From positions 62,001-126,000 of the forward strand of contig DATHWW010000015.1 in NCBI GenBank assembly GCA_035460165.1: a stretch of 64,000 nucleotides of DNA, given 5' to 3'. Source of the DNA: MM2 sp035460165. Lineage in GTDB: Bacteria; Pseudomonadota; Gammaproteobacteria; Burkholderiales; Methylophilaceae. Shown piece after piece: positions 36,394 to 45,342 of this stretch. The translations under genes and the position numbers were made by a program. The notes beneath the pieces were generated by a model. That model saw only the letters and a list, made by a program, of their open reading frames with translations. It was not told the origin of the DNA and did no database searches. Numbering within the stretch: position 1 is the first letter of the stretch; every line of letters starts with the position of its first letter.

Positions 36394-37184
36394 GGGCTGA
36401 CTTCCACGGCGATGCGGGTTTCTTCCAGGTAGTCGAGTACCACGCGGCCGGTTGCGCCGGCTGCAATCGCACGCAACAGCGGCAAACCGCGTGCGGCCGG
36501 GATGGTAAGGCGCAGGTTTTCCAGTCCTTCGTCGGTGAAACGATCGGCAGGCTCGCCACTAAACGTCACACTGATGCGCGCCACGACCCGGGGAGTAGGC
36601 TCAGGCGCCAGTACCAATGAAATTCCCAGCAGCTCGCTCAAGGGACGCACGCTGTAAACCGGTTCCGGATAGTCGGTGTCGCTGGCAATCAGGATGCAGC
36701 GCGTGCCGTCTACCGCGACTTGCGTCATTGCTTCCAGCAGACCCGCCCCAAAACTGGCATCGAAAGCACACAGCACCGCGGATGGCGCCATTGCGCCAGT
36801 GGCGATGCTCCAGTAACCGGAAGCGGCGTTGTGCACCGAATTATGAAAGCGCGTTGGCGATATCTGCCTATCGTCGGAAGCCAGCATTTCGCAGATCGTA
36901 TGGCAGTTGTGACCATCGCCGTGCGAGGCGGTAAATACGCTAGGCAGATTGCTCGCCTCTACCTCGGCTGCGGCCATCGCCTCTGTCGAGGTTGCCAGCG
37001 CCAGCTTGACGAATTCGCCGCAGCGCCTGCGCTCTGCAGGCGGCAGCAACGCGGGCGGCGGGATTACCGTCTTCTGCGGTTGATAGGCTTTCCGGCCGGC
37101 AAGAATTTCACGTCCGACAGTCCAGTCAGCCAAACCGGGGCCGAGCAGGCCGATGCCTTCGATATAAGCAGTCAGCGTCGCCAT
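36387..37184 (-). CDS. Ketosynthase-like chain-length-factor protein (ApeC-like)
   Basis: 265 residues from the ATG at 37184, which shares one base with the preceding stop (TAATG). It resembles only the N-terminal half of a beta-ketoacyl synthase (GIGLLGPG start; ASHGDGHNCHTICE; VHNAASGYWSIATG). The nucleophile position reads FDASFGAG, with no cysteine, so it cannot condense by itself. Proteins of this type form a heterodimer with the full ketosynthase and set chain length in aryl-polyene synthesis. Confidence 0.82.
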   Translation of the reverse strand: MATLTAYIEGIGLLGPGLADWTVGREILAGRKAYQPQKTVIPPPALLPPAERRRCGEFVKLALATSTEAMAAAEVEASNLPSVFTASHGDGHNCHTICEMLASDDRQISPTRFHNSVHNAASGYWSIATGAMAPSAVLCAFDASFGAGLLEAMTQVAVDGTRCILIASDTDYPEPVYSVRPLSELLGISLVLAPEPTPRVVARISVTFSGEPADRFTDEGLENLRLTIPAARGLPLLRAIAAGATGRVVLDYLEETRIAVEVSPC

Positions 37185-38383
37185 TACACGGCCCTCCCGA
37201 AAATCAGGCTGCAATTGGTACCGCCGAACCCGAAAGAGTTGCTGATGACGCGCGCCACCGGCTGCTCGCGGTTTTCCAGCAGGTAATTCAGCCCGGCCTC
37301 CGGGTCGAGTTGCGTCGTGTTAAGCCCTCCGGGCATCAGGCCATGCCGCAGCGCCAGCAGGCTGATCACCGCCTCTACGCCGCCTGCCGCGCCCAGCGTA
37401 TGCCCGGTCGCGCCTTTGGTGGAGCTGCATGGCGTGGCGTTGCCGAACACCGCTCGCACCGCCTTGCCCTCCGCGGCGTCGTTGCTGGGCGTGGCGGTGC
37501 CGTGCAAGTTAATGTAGTCGATGGCATCCGGCGCCAGGCCAGCAGCTTTCAGGGCCTGCTCCATCGCGGTACGCGCGCCCAGGCCTTCGGGATGCGGCGA
37601 GGACATGTGGTAGGCGTCGCTCGATTCGCCGATGCCGAGCAATAGCAAAGCATCGGGGGCTGGATTGTGCGGTGCACGCTCCAACAACGCGAACGCCGCC
37701 GCCTCGCCGATAGAGATGCCATCGCGGGCCGCGTCGAACGGGCGGCAGGCCTGCGTGGAAAGCAATTGCAGCGAATTGAAACCGTACAGCGTAGTGAGGC
37801 ACAGCGAGTCCACCCCGCCAACCACGGCGCCGTCGATCAGCCCGGCTTCTATCATGCGGCGCGCCGAGCCAAAGACCTTGGCGCTGGAGGAACAGGCCGA
37901 GGAAATCGCCACGGCCGGGCCGCGCAAGTCGAAATAGTGGCGGGTAAAGTCGGCTACGGAAAAGGTATTTTGCGTCGTGCTGTAATGAAAATCGGCGGGC
38001 AGCGCGCCGGTTTCCGGATCGCGTCGACGATAGGCCAGTTCGGACTCAAGGATGCCGGAGGTACTGGTGCCGACGAAGACGCCGACACGGTCATGGCCGT
38101 AGCGCTCGACAGCCGTCCGCACCGCTTCGGCAAAACCGTCCTGCTCCAATCCTAGCTGCGCCAGGCGGTTGTTGCGGCAGTTGAAGTCTTGCATCGCGGC
38201 GGACAGCATCACATCGTCCACGCCGACGACTTCGCCGATAAAAGTAGGCAAATCCACGGTATCGAAATCGCACGGCTTCAGACCGGAGGTGCGCTGGCGC
38301 AACGCTGCCAGCGTTTCTTCCAATCCGCGTCCGATGCTGCTTGTGGCGGTGAAGTGGGAGATAATTAATGGATTCAAAGGCAA
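37184..38383 (-). CDS. Beta-ketoacyl-ACP synthase of the aryl-polyene pathway
   Basis: About 399 residues. No ATG is available; the TTG at 38383 (or 38377) is proposed because homologous proteins begin close to the NPLIISHF segment and the deacetylase gene ends at 38406. The catalytic triad is complete: the Cys in SSACSSSAKVFG, the first His in NLHGTATPSND and the second His in KGATGHTLGAAG, with a GFGGTN C-terminus. It would extend the hydroxybenzoyl-ACP with malonyl units, paired with the downstream chain-length-factor-like protein. Confidence 0.88.
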   Translation of the reverse strand: MPLNPLIISHFTATSSIGRGLEETLAALRQRTSGLKPCDFDTVDLPTFIGEVVGVDDVMLSAAMQDFNCRNNRLAQLGLEQDGFAEAVRTAVERYGHDRVGVFVGTSTSGILESELAYRRRDPETGALPADFHYSTTQNTFSVADFTRHYFDLRGPAVAISSACSSSAKVFGSARRMIEAGLIDGAVVGGVDSLCLTTLYGFNSLQLLSTQACRPFDAARDGISIGEAAAFALLERAPHNPAPDALLLLGIGESSDAYHMSSPHPEGLGARTAMEQALKAAGLAPDAIDYINLHGTATPSNDAAEGKAVRAVFGNATPCSSTKGATGHTLGAAGGVEAVISLLALRHGLMPGGLNTTQLDPEAGLNYLLENREQPVARVISNSFGFGGTNCSLIFGRAV

Positions 38384-38405
38384 ACCAACGTGTGTAAAAA
38401 ATTCA

Positions 38406-39209
38406 TTATAGAGCCGCGTCGCGTAGAGTGACAAAACGCAGGCCGGCCGCATGCGCCGACGTTATCAGGTCCGGCAGCACCTGCAAAATAACAGGATCGC
38501 CGGTCACGGTTCTTGCCGCATTTCCGTCGTGCAGCAGAAGTATCGCGCCCGGCTTCACACCGCGCGACAGCCGGGCTCGCACCTGGGCTGCATCGTGCGT
38601 GCAGGTGTCGAAGCCGCGCACCGTCCAGCTCGCCAGTTGCAGCCCAAGCCGTGCCAGCACCGGTTGCAGGAATGGGTTGCGCAACCCGGCTGGAGCGCGG
38701 AAGAACTGCGGGGGCATACCTGCGATGCGACCCAACGATTCCTGCGCAGCCGCGATTTCGCGGGCATAGCCTGCCAGCCCCAATAGCGAAAAGTTGTGGC
38801 GGTGGTGCTGGGTGTGATTCTCGATGGCGTGCCCGTGCCGCACGATTTCGCGGCATAGCTCGGGGTACTGCACAACCTTGCTACCGATACAGAAAAAAGT
38901 CGCCCTCACGTTGTGACGCTGCAGCAGCTCCAGCACCTGCGGCGTCACTTCGGGGTCGGGACCGTCGTCTATGGTCAGTGCGATTTCGTTTCGCTGCGTG
39001 GCGCCCTGCGGCAAATGCGTCCAGTTAGCCCCGAGCCCACTGCTGCGCGGCAGCAGGCCAAGCAGCGTGATAACCATGTGATTTGCCGCCACCGCCGCCA
39101 ATGCCCACGGCCACAACGCCAAGTCGATGACGACGGTCAGCAGTGCCAACAAATGCAGCGCGATGGAAAAGCTCAGGAATGCGGTAGGCCGCCAGCGATG
39201 TTTATTCAT
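38406..39209 (-). CDS. Polysaccharide deacetylase (NodB-domain) within the pigment operon
   Basis: 267 residues from the ATG at 39209, overlapping the hydrolase stop by 8 nt. Two N-terminal membrane helices (about 10-55) are followed by a NodB domain: TIDDGPDP holds the catalytic and metal Asp pair, and HAIENHTQHH supplies the metal histidines. Further family segments are FRAPAGLRNP and ILLHDG. It acts on N- or O-acetyl sugars in characterised relatives. Its place between ketosynthase and hydrolase genes suggests it trims the carrier sugar or glycolipid of the pigment; this is inference. Confidence 0.85.
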   Translation of the reverse strand: MNKHRWRPTAFLSFSIALHLLALLTVVIDLALWPWALAAVAANHMVITLLGLLPRSSGLGANWTHLPQGATQRNEIALTIDDGPDPEVTPQVLELLQRHNVRATFFCIGSKVVQYPELCREIVRHGHAIENHTQHHRHNFSLLGLAGYAREIAAAQESLGRIAGMPPQFFRAPAGLRNPFLQPVLARLGLQLASWTVRGFDTCTHDAAQVRARLSRGVKPGAILLLHDGNAARTVTGDPVILQVLPDLITSAHAAGLRFVTLRDAAL

Positions 39210-39858
39210 CACGCCCTCCGAAGCGCCGGTCGAGGAAACGATGCCACAAATCCCGCCACGCCAGCCAGTCGTGGCCGCCAGCGATGCAATCGACACGTTC
39301 CGCCGGCAAGGCTTCCGCCATCATCGCATGGCCGGGCGCAAAGCGATCCTCCGCGCCGTAGCCCAGATGCACTTCGATGCCGCCTTGCGCTTGCGATTGC
39401 AGCCAGCGCCAGTTGCGCCGCTCGGTATCGTCTTCGGCCAAGTCGCCGGGCTGCCAGGACAGGACGCCTCCAGCTGCGACGATTTCCTTGGTCGTCATAC
39501 GGTTGCCCGGGTACGGCGCCATCAGGAAAAGTCCTTCCACTCTCTCCGGATAGCGGTCGGCGTAACCCATCGCAACATAGCCGCCGATGGAAATCCCGGC
39601 CAGCCAGATATGGCGATACCCCGCCGCCAGCGCCGGCTCGACAAGCTTGGCATGCAATTGCGGTAAAGCCTGCTCGTCGGCGACGTGATCGAACAGCAAC
39701 CCGGCCAACAGAAGATCCATATCGATGCCGCGATTGCGCACGGCATCGACGAAACCCTCGCGCACGAAGTCTTCCGGCTGATGCAGCGCGCCGGGCAGCA
39801 GGATGGTCAGCGTTTCCGCCGGCCTGCCGGGTTGGGCGAAGTCGGCGAGGCTACGCAT
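39202..39858 (-). CDS. Alpha/beta hydrolase of the pigment operon
   Basis: 218 residues. The nucleophile elbow is GISIGG and the catalytic His is probably in GGHDWLAW near the C-terminus. The fold start ILLPGALHQP forms the oxyanion region. It could be a thioesterase that releases the polyene chain or an editing enzyme, since I see no hot-dog thioesterase in the operon. Its first bases overlap the exporter stop by 8 nt. Confidence 0.8.
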   Translation of the reverse strand: MRSLADFAQPGRPAETLTILLPGALHQPEDFVREGFVDAVRNRGIDMDLLLAGLLFDHVADEQALPQLHAKLVEPALAAGYRHIWLAGISIGGYVAMGYADRYPERVEGLFLMAPYPGNRMTTKEIVAAGGVLSWQPGDLAEDDTERRNWRWLQSQAQGGIEVHLGYGAEDRFAPGHAMMAEALPAERVDCIAGGHDWLAWRDLWHRFLDRRFGGRDE

Positions 39859-42190
39859 GGCTCCGCTTGGCGAAAATCGCCGAGAACAGCAGCGCCAGGA
39901 TTACCCCCGGCGCAACGGTAACGCCCATCGCCTGCAACACCGGCACGCTGGAAAACGCCAGCAGGCCGAAACCGAGTACGGTGGCGACGTTGGCAAGCAG
40001 CAGTGACGCCATTGTGCGCGGTTGCAGGCTGGCAGCGTCGCTGTGATCGAAGAACAACGCGTAATTGGAGCCGATCGCGACAATCAGCAACAGGCCGATC
40101 AGGTGCAGGATCATCAACGGCTGCCCGAACAGCGCCAATCCGGCCGTCACGGTCAGCACGGCGGCGGCCAGCGGCAGGACGACACGTGCAACGCGCGCCG
40201 GCGAGCGCAGCGCTACCAGCAACAAGGCGATAATCGCCACTACACCTGCCAGCGACAGCAGGATGGCTTCTTGCAGGTAACCGAAATACAAACGATCGGA
40301 CTCGGCCTTCAGGTCCACGAACACCGCGCCCGGAATCTGATCCAGCGCGGCTTGCACCGCGTTTGTATCGATGGCACCGTTTTCCGGCGCGGTAAGCGGC
40401 AGCAGCGCATTCCAGTGGTCGCGCTGGCGGATCAACAATGCCTCGACCGCCATCGCCAGCGAAGTGCCTTCGAGATCGACGCGTTGCAACAAAGATATCT
40501 GGCGCGCTGCCTCGACATCGGCGAGAAAAGGCTTGAATAACCCCGGCCGCACTGGCAAGTCTTTCGTCGCTTCATTAAGGCTGGCTTCGAGTACGCCCGA
40601 TGGCGGCAGGCTGGCTTGGCGGGCACGCTGTGTCGCCGCACTGGGCAAATAGCGGCTGGGGCTTTCGAAGCCGGCAAGCGCACCGTTGGCAACCAGCGGC
40701 TGCAAAGCGAGCGACACCTGTTCGGCGGACTGCAGCGCCGCTTCTTCACTCTGGCCACCCACCACAACCAGGTAACGCGCATCGGGCGCTCCCATGGCGG
40801 CGCGCAGGCGGGTATCCAGGGCCTGATCCGCGGCAGAAACCGGACTCAATGCGGCCAGTTCGCGATTCCACAAATGATCACGATGCTGATAGAGCACGAC
40901 ACAGGAAACCGCCAGCAACAGCAGCGCAATCCAGCGCAAACGGCCCGCCTGTTGAGAAAGTCGCGCCAACGTACCACCGGCGGCGGAAACGTCGCGTATC
41001 CGGAAATCGGCAGGCAAAAGATGCGGCAGCACAAAACGCGTCATCGCCGCGGCTGCCAGCAGGCCGGCTATCGAATACAAGCCCAATTGTGCCAGACCGG
41101 GAAAACCCGAGAACAGCAGCGCGGCAAAACCGAACACCGAGGTCAGCACGCCCAGGCGCACGGTCGGCCAGACGCGGCTCACCCAGCTGGAACGATCCGC
41201 CCCGTTCTGCTCCGATTGCAGGAAAAGGTAGATCGAATAATCCACTGCTTCGCCGATCAGCGCCGTGCCGAAGCCGAGCGTGATGCCATGCACCACGCCG
41301 AAACCGAGACTGACGGCGGCGACCCCGGCCAGGATGCCGGTCGCCACCGGCAGGAACCCGAGCAGCAAGGCCCGCGGCGAACGGTAAACCGCCAGCAGCA
41401 GCACGGCAATCAGCAAGGAGCTGACGATGAAGATCACCCGCACCTGATGCTTGATGGTATCGCGCGCCAGCACCGAAAACACGCCGGGGCCGGTCATGCG
41501 CAACTCAGCTCCTGTTACGCCCTCGGCTGCCTGCTCGAATACCGTCTGCACCGCGGCCATTGCCTGCTGCTGGGCATCGGTATCGGAACCGGTTGCGAGA
41601 GTCTGGAGCAACAGCAGCGCGGTTTTTCCGTCTTGCGACGCCCACGCGCCTTCAATCATGCGCGGCTGGCGGCTGCTTTCCATGCCCTCGATCAGTTGCA
41701 GCATTTCGCCGGTGGGGTCGCGCGGCAGCAATTGCTTGATCAGCAGGCCGGCGGGCGAGGCAAGCCGATCTATGCTTTCGCTCAAGGCTGCGTGCAGCCC
41801 ATCGACGCTGAATCGCTCCGAAGTTACAGCAGGGCTCAGCAGGTAACGGTAGTTGAACAGGGTTTCGCGGTCGCGCTCGGTAGTCACCGGCTCGCCGTTG
41901 TTCACCGCGACGAATGCCGGATCGGAGCGCAGGCGCTGCGCCATGTATTTGGAAATCGTGGCGCGCGACGCTTCGTCCGCGCCTTCGATGCCCACCAGGA
42001 TCAGCTTGGAAACCAGCCCGTCGCGCAACTGGTCCATCAACAGCTGCTGCTGTGCCGTCGGCGTGCGCGGCAGGAAGGCGGACAGGTCGGCGGTGAAGTG
42101 GCTGCGCGCAATGATGATGATGCTGGCTACGATCAACGCCAGCCATACGGCAATCGCAGCCCGGCCGGAATGCGGGAAAGACAGCTTCAA
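39851..42190 (-). CDS. MMPL/RND-family exporter of the aryl-polyene pathway (ApeM-like)
   Basis: 779 residues with about 12 membrane helices in two six-helix bundles (residues about 10-30 and 250-410; 420-440 and 650-775) separated by two periplasmic loops, as in MMPL proteins. The GFGTALIGEAVDYSIYLFLQ segment and its C-terminal counterpart IGSNYALFFDH carry the transmembrane acidic residues expected for proton coupling. In aryl-polyene clusters it moves the product across the inner membrane. It overlaps the LolA-like gene by four bases. Confidence 0.9.
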   Translation of the reverse strand: MKLSFPHSGRAAIAVWLALIVASIIIIARSHFTADLSAFLPRTPTAQQQLLMDQLRDGLVSKLILVGIEGADEASRATISKYMAQRLRSDPAFVAVNNGEPVTTERDRETLFNYRYLLSPAVTSERFSVDGLHAALSESIDRLASPAGLLIKQLLPRDPTGEMLQLIEGMESSRQPRMIEGAWASQDGKTALLLLQTLATGSDTDAQQQAMAAVQTVFEQAAEGVTGAELRMTGPGVFSVLARDTIKHQVRVIFIVSSLLIAVLLLAVYRSPRALLLGFLPVATGILAGVAAVSLGFGVVHGITLGFGTALIGEAVDYSIYLFLQSEQNGADRSSWVSRVWPTVRLGVLTSVFGFAALLFSGFPGLAQLGLYSIAGLLAAAAMTRFVLPHLLPADFRIRDVSAAGGTLARLSQQAGRLRWIALLLLAVSCVVLYQHRDHLWNRELAALSPVSAADQALDTRLRAAMGAPDARYLVVVGGQSEEAALQSAEQVSLALQPLVANGALAGFESPSRYLPSAATQRARQASLPPSGVLEASLNEATKDLPVRPGLFKPFLADVEAARQISLLQRVDLEGTSLAMAVEALLIRQRDHWNALLPLTAPENGAIDTNAVQAALDQIPGAVFVDLKAESDRLYFGYLQEAILLSLAGVVAIIALLLVALRSPARVARVVLPLAAAVLTVTAGLALFGQPLMILHLIGLLLIVAIGSNYALFFDHSDAASLQPRTMASLLLANVATVLGFGLLAFSSVPVLQAMGVTVAPGVILALLFSAIFAKRSHA

Positions 42191-42762
42191 GGCGCGGACA
42201 TCTGCGTGATGGTCATCAGCGAGCTGTCGCCGTCCGCCTGGCGGATTTCGATGGTGCGCAACTCATGGCGCTCGCCGGCAATGCGTATGCGCTCGACGAC
42301 TTTCTTCATCCGGTCGGCCAGCGGCAGCAATTCCAGCGTCCAGCCCTGCTCGCCACCTTCCAGATTCAGGCGGTAGGCGCGTTCCAGCGCTGCGCGATCG
42401 CCCGCCAGCGTGCCGCGTATGCTCTCGATAAAGGCGGCAATTTCGGGATAGTTCTGCAAGGGCAACACGTGCCGCTTGCCTTTCTGCTCGATGGTCAGCG
42501 TGCCCTGCTCCAGCACCATGCTCTCCGGGCGCGGTTTGAGCGTGCGCTTTTCGAGGCGGTCGGGCGCGGTATAGAACAACTCGCCCGAGGATTCCACCGG
42601 CTTGTCGAGGATGGCGATGGATTTCTTCTCAACGAAGCTCGCATGGCCGGAGCGGGACTGCGCCAGCCCGCGCATGAGCTGGTCGATATCCCACTCACCC
42701 GCCTGCAGCGACGAGGAAACAAGCAGGCAGGCCAACAGGAGAAATGATTTAGCGATGTTCAT
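42187..42762 (-). CDS. LolA-like periplasmic carrier of the pigment operon
   Basis: 191 residues from the ATG at 42762, with a signal peptide (MNIAKSFLLLACLLVSSSLQA). The mature protein looks like the LolA/LppX half-barrel: repeated strands such as GHASFVEKK, SSGELFYTAPDRLEKRT and LTIEQKGKRHVLPL. Aryl-polyene clusters regularly encode such a carrier beside the MMPL exporter. It probably passes the lipid-linked polyene through the periplasm to the outer membrane. It overlaps the acyltransferase gene by 14 nt and the exporter by 4 nt. Confidence 0.85.
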   Translation of the reverse strand: MNIAKSFLLLACLLVSSSLQAGEWDIDQLMRGLAQSRSGHASFVEKKSIAILDKPVESSGELFYTAPDRLEKRTLKPRPESMVLEQGTLTIEQKGKRHVLPLQNYPEIAAFIESIRGTLAGDRAALERAYRLNLEGGEQGWTLELLPLADRMKKVVERIRIAGERHELRTIEIRQADGDSSLMTITQMSAP

Positions 42763-43693
42763 GGGGTTGCACACTCAAGGATGTCGGCACAGATTGCCAG
42801 TAATCGAAAAAATTGAACCAGTTATAAGGCGCTGCGTGACAGTATAGGTTCAACAGGCCAGCATATCGCTCGATCGCTTGCTGCACGGCGGCCTCGCGCT
42901 GCCCGCGCGGCACATCGGTAAAGTCGGCCAGCGTTTCGAAATGCACGCGGTAGCGGTTACCGCCGAGATACAGCCCGACCATGAACACCACTGGACGGCG
43001 CATCAGCGCGGCCATGCGGAATGGGCCGATCGGCATCGCGGCCGGTGCGCCGAGCAGATCGACCGAAGTCATGGGTTCATCGCCCAGCGTGCGGTCGCCC
43101 AACATGCCGACCAGCATGCCTGCATCCAGCTTGTCCTGCACCTTGAGCATGGAATCGATACGTCCCAAGGGAATGACGTCCAACGCGGCCTCGGAGTTGA
43201 TCGCCGCGAGCATTTTGTTGATTTTCTGCGCATTGTCCTCGTGCATTACCATCGCTACATGCAGGCCCGGCACTTGCCGCCCGATCGCGCGGATGACCTC
43301 GAAGCTGCCCAGATGCGCGCCCATGAGAAACACGCCGCCGCCCGCCTCGATCAGCGGATTGATATGTTCCAGTCCCTGAATGTCGATATCGAACAAGTCA
43401 TAGCGTCGATCCACCAGATAGATGCGGTCGTGTATCGTCGAGGCAAAACAGAAGAAATGGCGATAGAGATCTCGCCATCCGGCGGGTCGACCCAGCACAC
43501 GTGTGAGATAGTCGCGCGAGGCGTTGCGGCTGTCTGGCGAAAACAGCACGAAATAGAGTGCCACCAGATGCAGTACAGAGCGCGCGATACGCCGCCCCAG
43601 CCGCAACGAGATCCAGCTCATCAAGCGCAGCATGGGCATGTTGCTGCGTTCGCTCGATTGCAGCCAGACGGCCTTCTTCTGCAAGGTATTCAT
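42749..43693 (-). CDS. LpxL/HtrB-like lysophospholipid acyltransferase of the pigment operon
   Basis: 314 residues from the ATG at 43693, which overlaps the dehydratase stop as ATGA. The much longer upstream frame is a shadow of the neighbouring genes. The catalytic motif HLGSFE (H-x4-E) and GMLGDRT are typical of lipid A late acyltransferases; one membrane anchor lies near residue 40. It probably attaches the aryl-polyene acyl group from ACP to a lipid acceptor. This locus has a second, PlsC-type acyltransferase at 33113-33862. Confidence 0.87.
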   Translation of the reverse strand: MNTLQKKAVWLQSSERSNMPMLRLMSWISLRLGRRIARSVLHLVALYFVLFSPDSRNASRDYLTRVLGRPAGWRDLYRHFFCFASTIHDRIYLVDRRYDLFDIDIQGLEHINPLIEAGGGVFLMGAHLGSFEVIRAIGRQVPGLHVAMVMHEDNAQKINKMLAAINSEAALDVIPLGRIDSMLKVQDKLDAGMLVGMLGDRTLGDEPMTSVDLLGAPAAMPIGPFRMAALMRRPVVFMVGLYLGGNRYRVHFETLADFTDVPRGQREAAVQQAIERYAGLLNLYCHAAPYNWFNFFDYWQSVPTSLSVQPHEHR

Positions 43694-43992
43694 GGTGCGG
43701 TAACGGGCGTGATGCTGCCGGAAACGATATGCCGTTCGCCATCGCGGATATCGAACCGAATCGCACCGCTGGCTTGGGCTTCGTGTTCGATGACAACGCG
43801 CGCTCCCGGTCCCAGCGGGCTCAGGAATTTGATCGAACCGATCTGCCACGCGCCGTCATGGCCGATAGCACCGGCAATCGCATGCATCGCCTCATCCAGC
43901 AACACGACGCCGGGCACGATGGGCATCCCCGGAAAATGCCCGGCAAACGCAGGATGATCGACAGGGATGCTCAGCATGCTGGTTTTCTTCAT
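43690..43992 (-). CDS. Small hot-dog dehydratase, ApeI-like
   Basis: 100 residues, coupled by ATGA overlaps to the genes on both sides. The GHFPGMPIVPGVVLLDEAM segment is the family signature of FabA/FabZ-related hot-dog proteins, with the catalytic histidine in HFPG. Its size and position, next to the AMP-ligase, fit the ApeI subunit that pairs with ApeP to dehydrate 3-hydroxyacyl-ACP intermediates. The frame stays open far upstream through the ligase gene, but only the last 100 codons have protein character. Confidence 0.85.
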   Translation of the reverse strand: MKKTSMLSIPVDHPAFAGHFPGMPIVPGVVLLDEAMHAIAGAIGHDGAWQIGSIKFLSPLGPGARVVIEHEAQASGAIRFDIRDGERHIVSGSITPVTAP

Positions 43993-45332
43993 GCCGCATC
44001 CCGATTGAAACGGTTTTCGATCAGATTCTTCAGCGCTTCGCGCGGCAGCTTGCCCGTGCTGTTGCGCGGCAAGGCGTCGACCAACAGCAGCGGACGCGGT
44101 AAAAAAACCGGATCGATGCGTTCGCGCAGCGCTTTCAGCAGCGTTTTCGCATCCAGCCCGGGTGCGACCACACAGGCGGCGAGACGCGTGACATGATCGT
44201 GAGACACTTCGTCCGGCATGTAAAACGCGCCATCGACAACGCCGGGGATCGCGGTCAGTTGAACATTCAGATGCGCCAACGAACTGCGCTTGCCGGCAAT
44301 ATTGATCAGATCCTGCAACCGTCCGTGCAATAGGAATCGTCCTGCTTCGGCCAGCTCGATTTTGTCGTTCAGCGCGATGGGGCGCTCCACGTGACCGCCT
44401 TCGGCCCATACCCCATCTTCTCGCGCAATCAGCTGCACATTCGGGAACAGACTCCACTCCAAGGTCCGCGTCGTGCGACGGGTGGCAATTTGTCCGGTTT
44501 CGGTACAACCATAGATCTCCATCAATGGCGCATCGAAGCCGGATTCCACATCCTGCGCCAATTGCGGCGATAGCATCGCGGTAGCGGACAGCACCATCTC
44601 GACCCGCGGCAACGATAGGCCGGCCTCCAGCAGCGTCCGCAAATGCAAAGGGGTGGAGACCAGCAGGCGCGGCATCGCTACCGTCTCCAGCGTCTCGCAG
44701 ATATCCGCCGGGTAGAACGGCTGCGCGCTGCACAAGGCATTTGCGGATTGCAGCGGCAGCAGCACCGTCGACTCGAATCCGTACATGTGCTGCGGCGGCA
44801 CCGTGCCGACGATGGCATGGCATACGCCGGACTTTAACCCGAGTTGTTCCGCTTGCGCCCGGACGTTGCGCACCAGTCCGCCCCAGGTTTTGGGGTGCGG
44901 CATCGGCATGCCGGTGGAGCCAGAAGTGAATACGATAGAAACCACCTGCTCGACATCGATTTGCGGTATGCGCGCTTCCAGCGGAAAAGCATCGGGAATC
45001 GCTGGATAAGGCAATTGCGGCAACGCGATATCGCATTGCTCGCTGTCATGCAGACAAAACACGTCGGCGGCAAACAGCTGCATTTGCTGCACCGTTTCCG
45101 GCGTATGCGTAGGCGGCAACAGACTCACTTTTTCCGCCAACATGGCGGCAGCCAACCCTACCGCGAAGCGATAGCGGTCGCGGCAGACATTCAGCACATG
45201 ACGGCCAGCGGGAAGCCGTTCGGCCAGATAAGCGGCATCGCGCAGGAATTGCGCAACCGACACCGGAGTATTGCCGCGCCAGGCGATCGTATCGGTCAGG
45301 GATGGGTGGGAAACCAGCGGATGGGTAGCCAT
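43989..45332 (-). CDS. AMP-dependent acyl/aryl ligase loading the starter onto ACP (ApeH-like)
   Basis: 447 residues. ANL-superfamily motifs are present: P-loop FTSGSTGMPMPH, YGCTETG, the LHGRLQDLINIAGKRSS hinge and LPRNSTGKLPREAL with the catalytic Lys. In the aryl-polyene pathway this enzyme adenylates the hydroxybenzoate and loads it on the ACP. It therefore links the chorismatase at 32076-33116 to chain extension. The protein is shorter than most ANL ligases, which is usual for this subfamily. Confidence 0.88.
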   Translation of the reverse strand: MATHPLVSHPSLTDTIAWRGNTPVSVAQFLRDAAYLAERLPAGRHVLNVCRDRYRFAVGLAAAMLAEKVSLLPPTHTPETVQQMQLFAADVFCLHDSEQCDIALPQLPYPAIPDAFPLEARIPQIDVEQVVSIVFTSGSTGMPMPHPKTWGGLVRNVRAQAEQLGLKSGVCHAIVGTVPPQHMYGFESTVLLPLQSANALCSAQPFYPADICETLETVAMPRLLVSTPLHLRTLLEAGLSLPRVEMVLSATAMLSPQLAQDVESGFDAPLMEIYGCTETGQIATRRTTRTLEWSLFPNVQLIAREDGVWAEGGHVERPIALNDKIELAEAGRFLLHGRLQDLINIAGKRSSLAHLNVQLTAIPGVVDGAFYMPDEVSHDHVTRLAACVVAPGLDAKTLLKALRERIDPVFLPRPLLLVDALPRNSTGKLPREALKNLIENRFNRDAA

Positions 45333-45342
45333 GGCTCAGATA

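Noticed and set aside
43993..45036. Long upstream extension of the ApeI-like dehydratase frame
   Set aside because: Only the last 100 codons resemble a protein; the rest overlaps the AMP-ligase gene out of frame and looks low in complexity.
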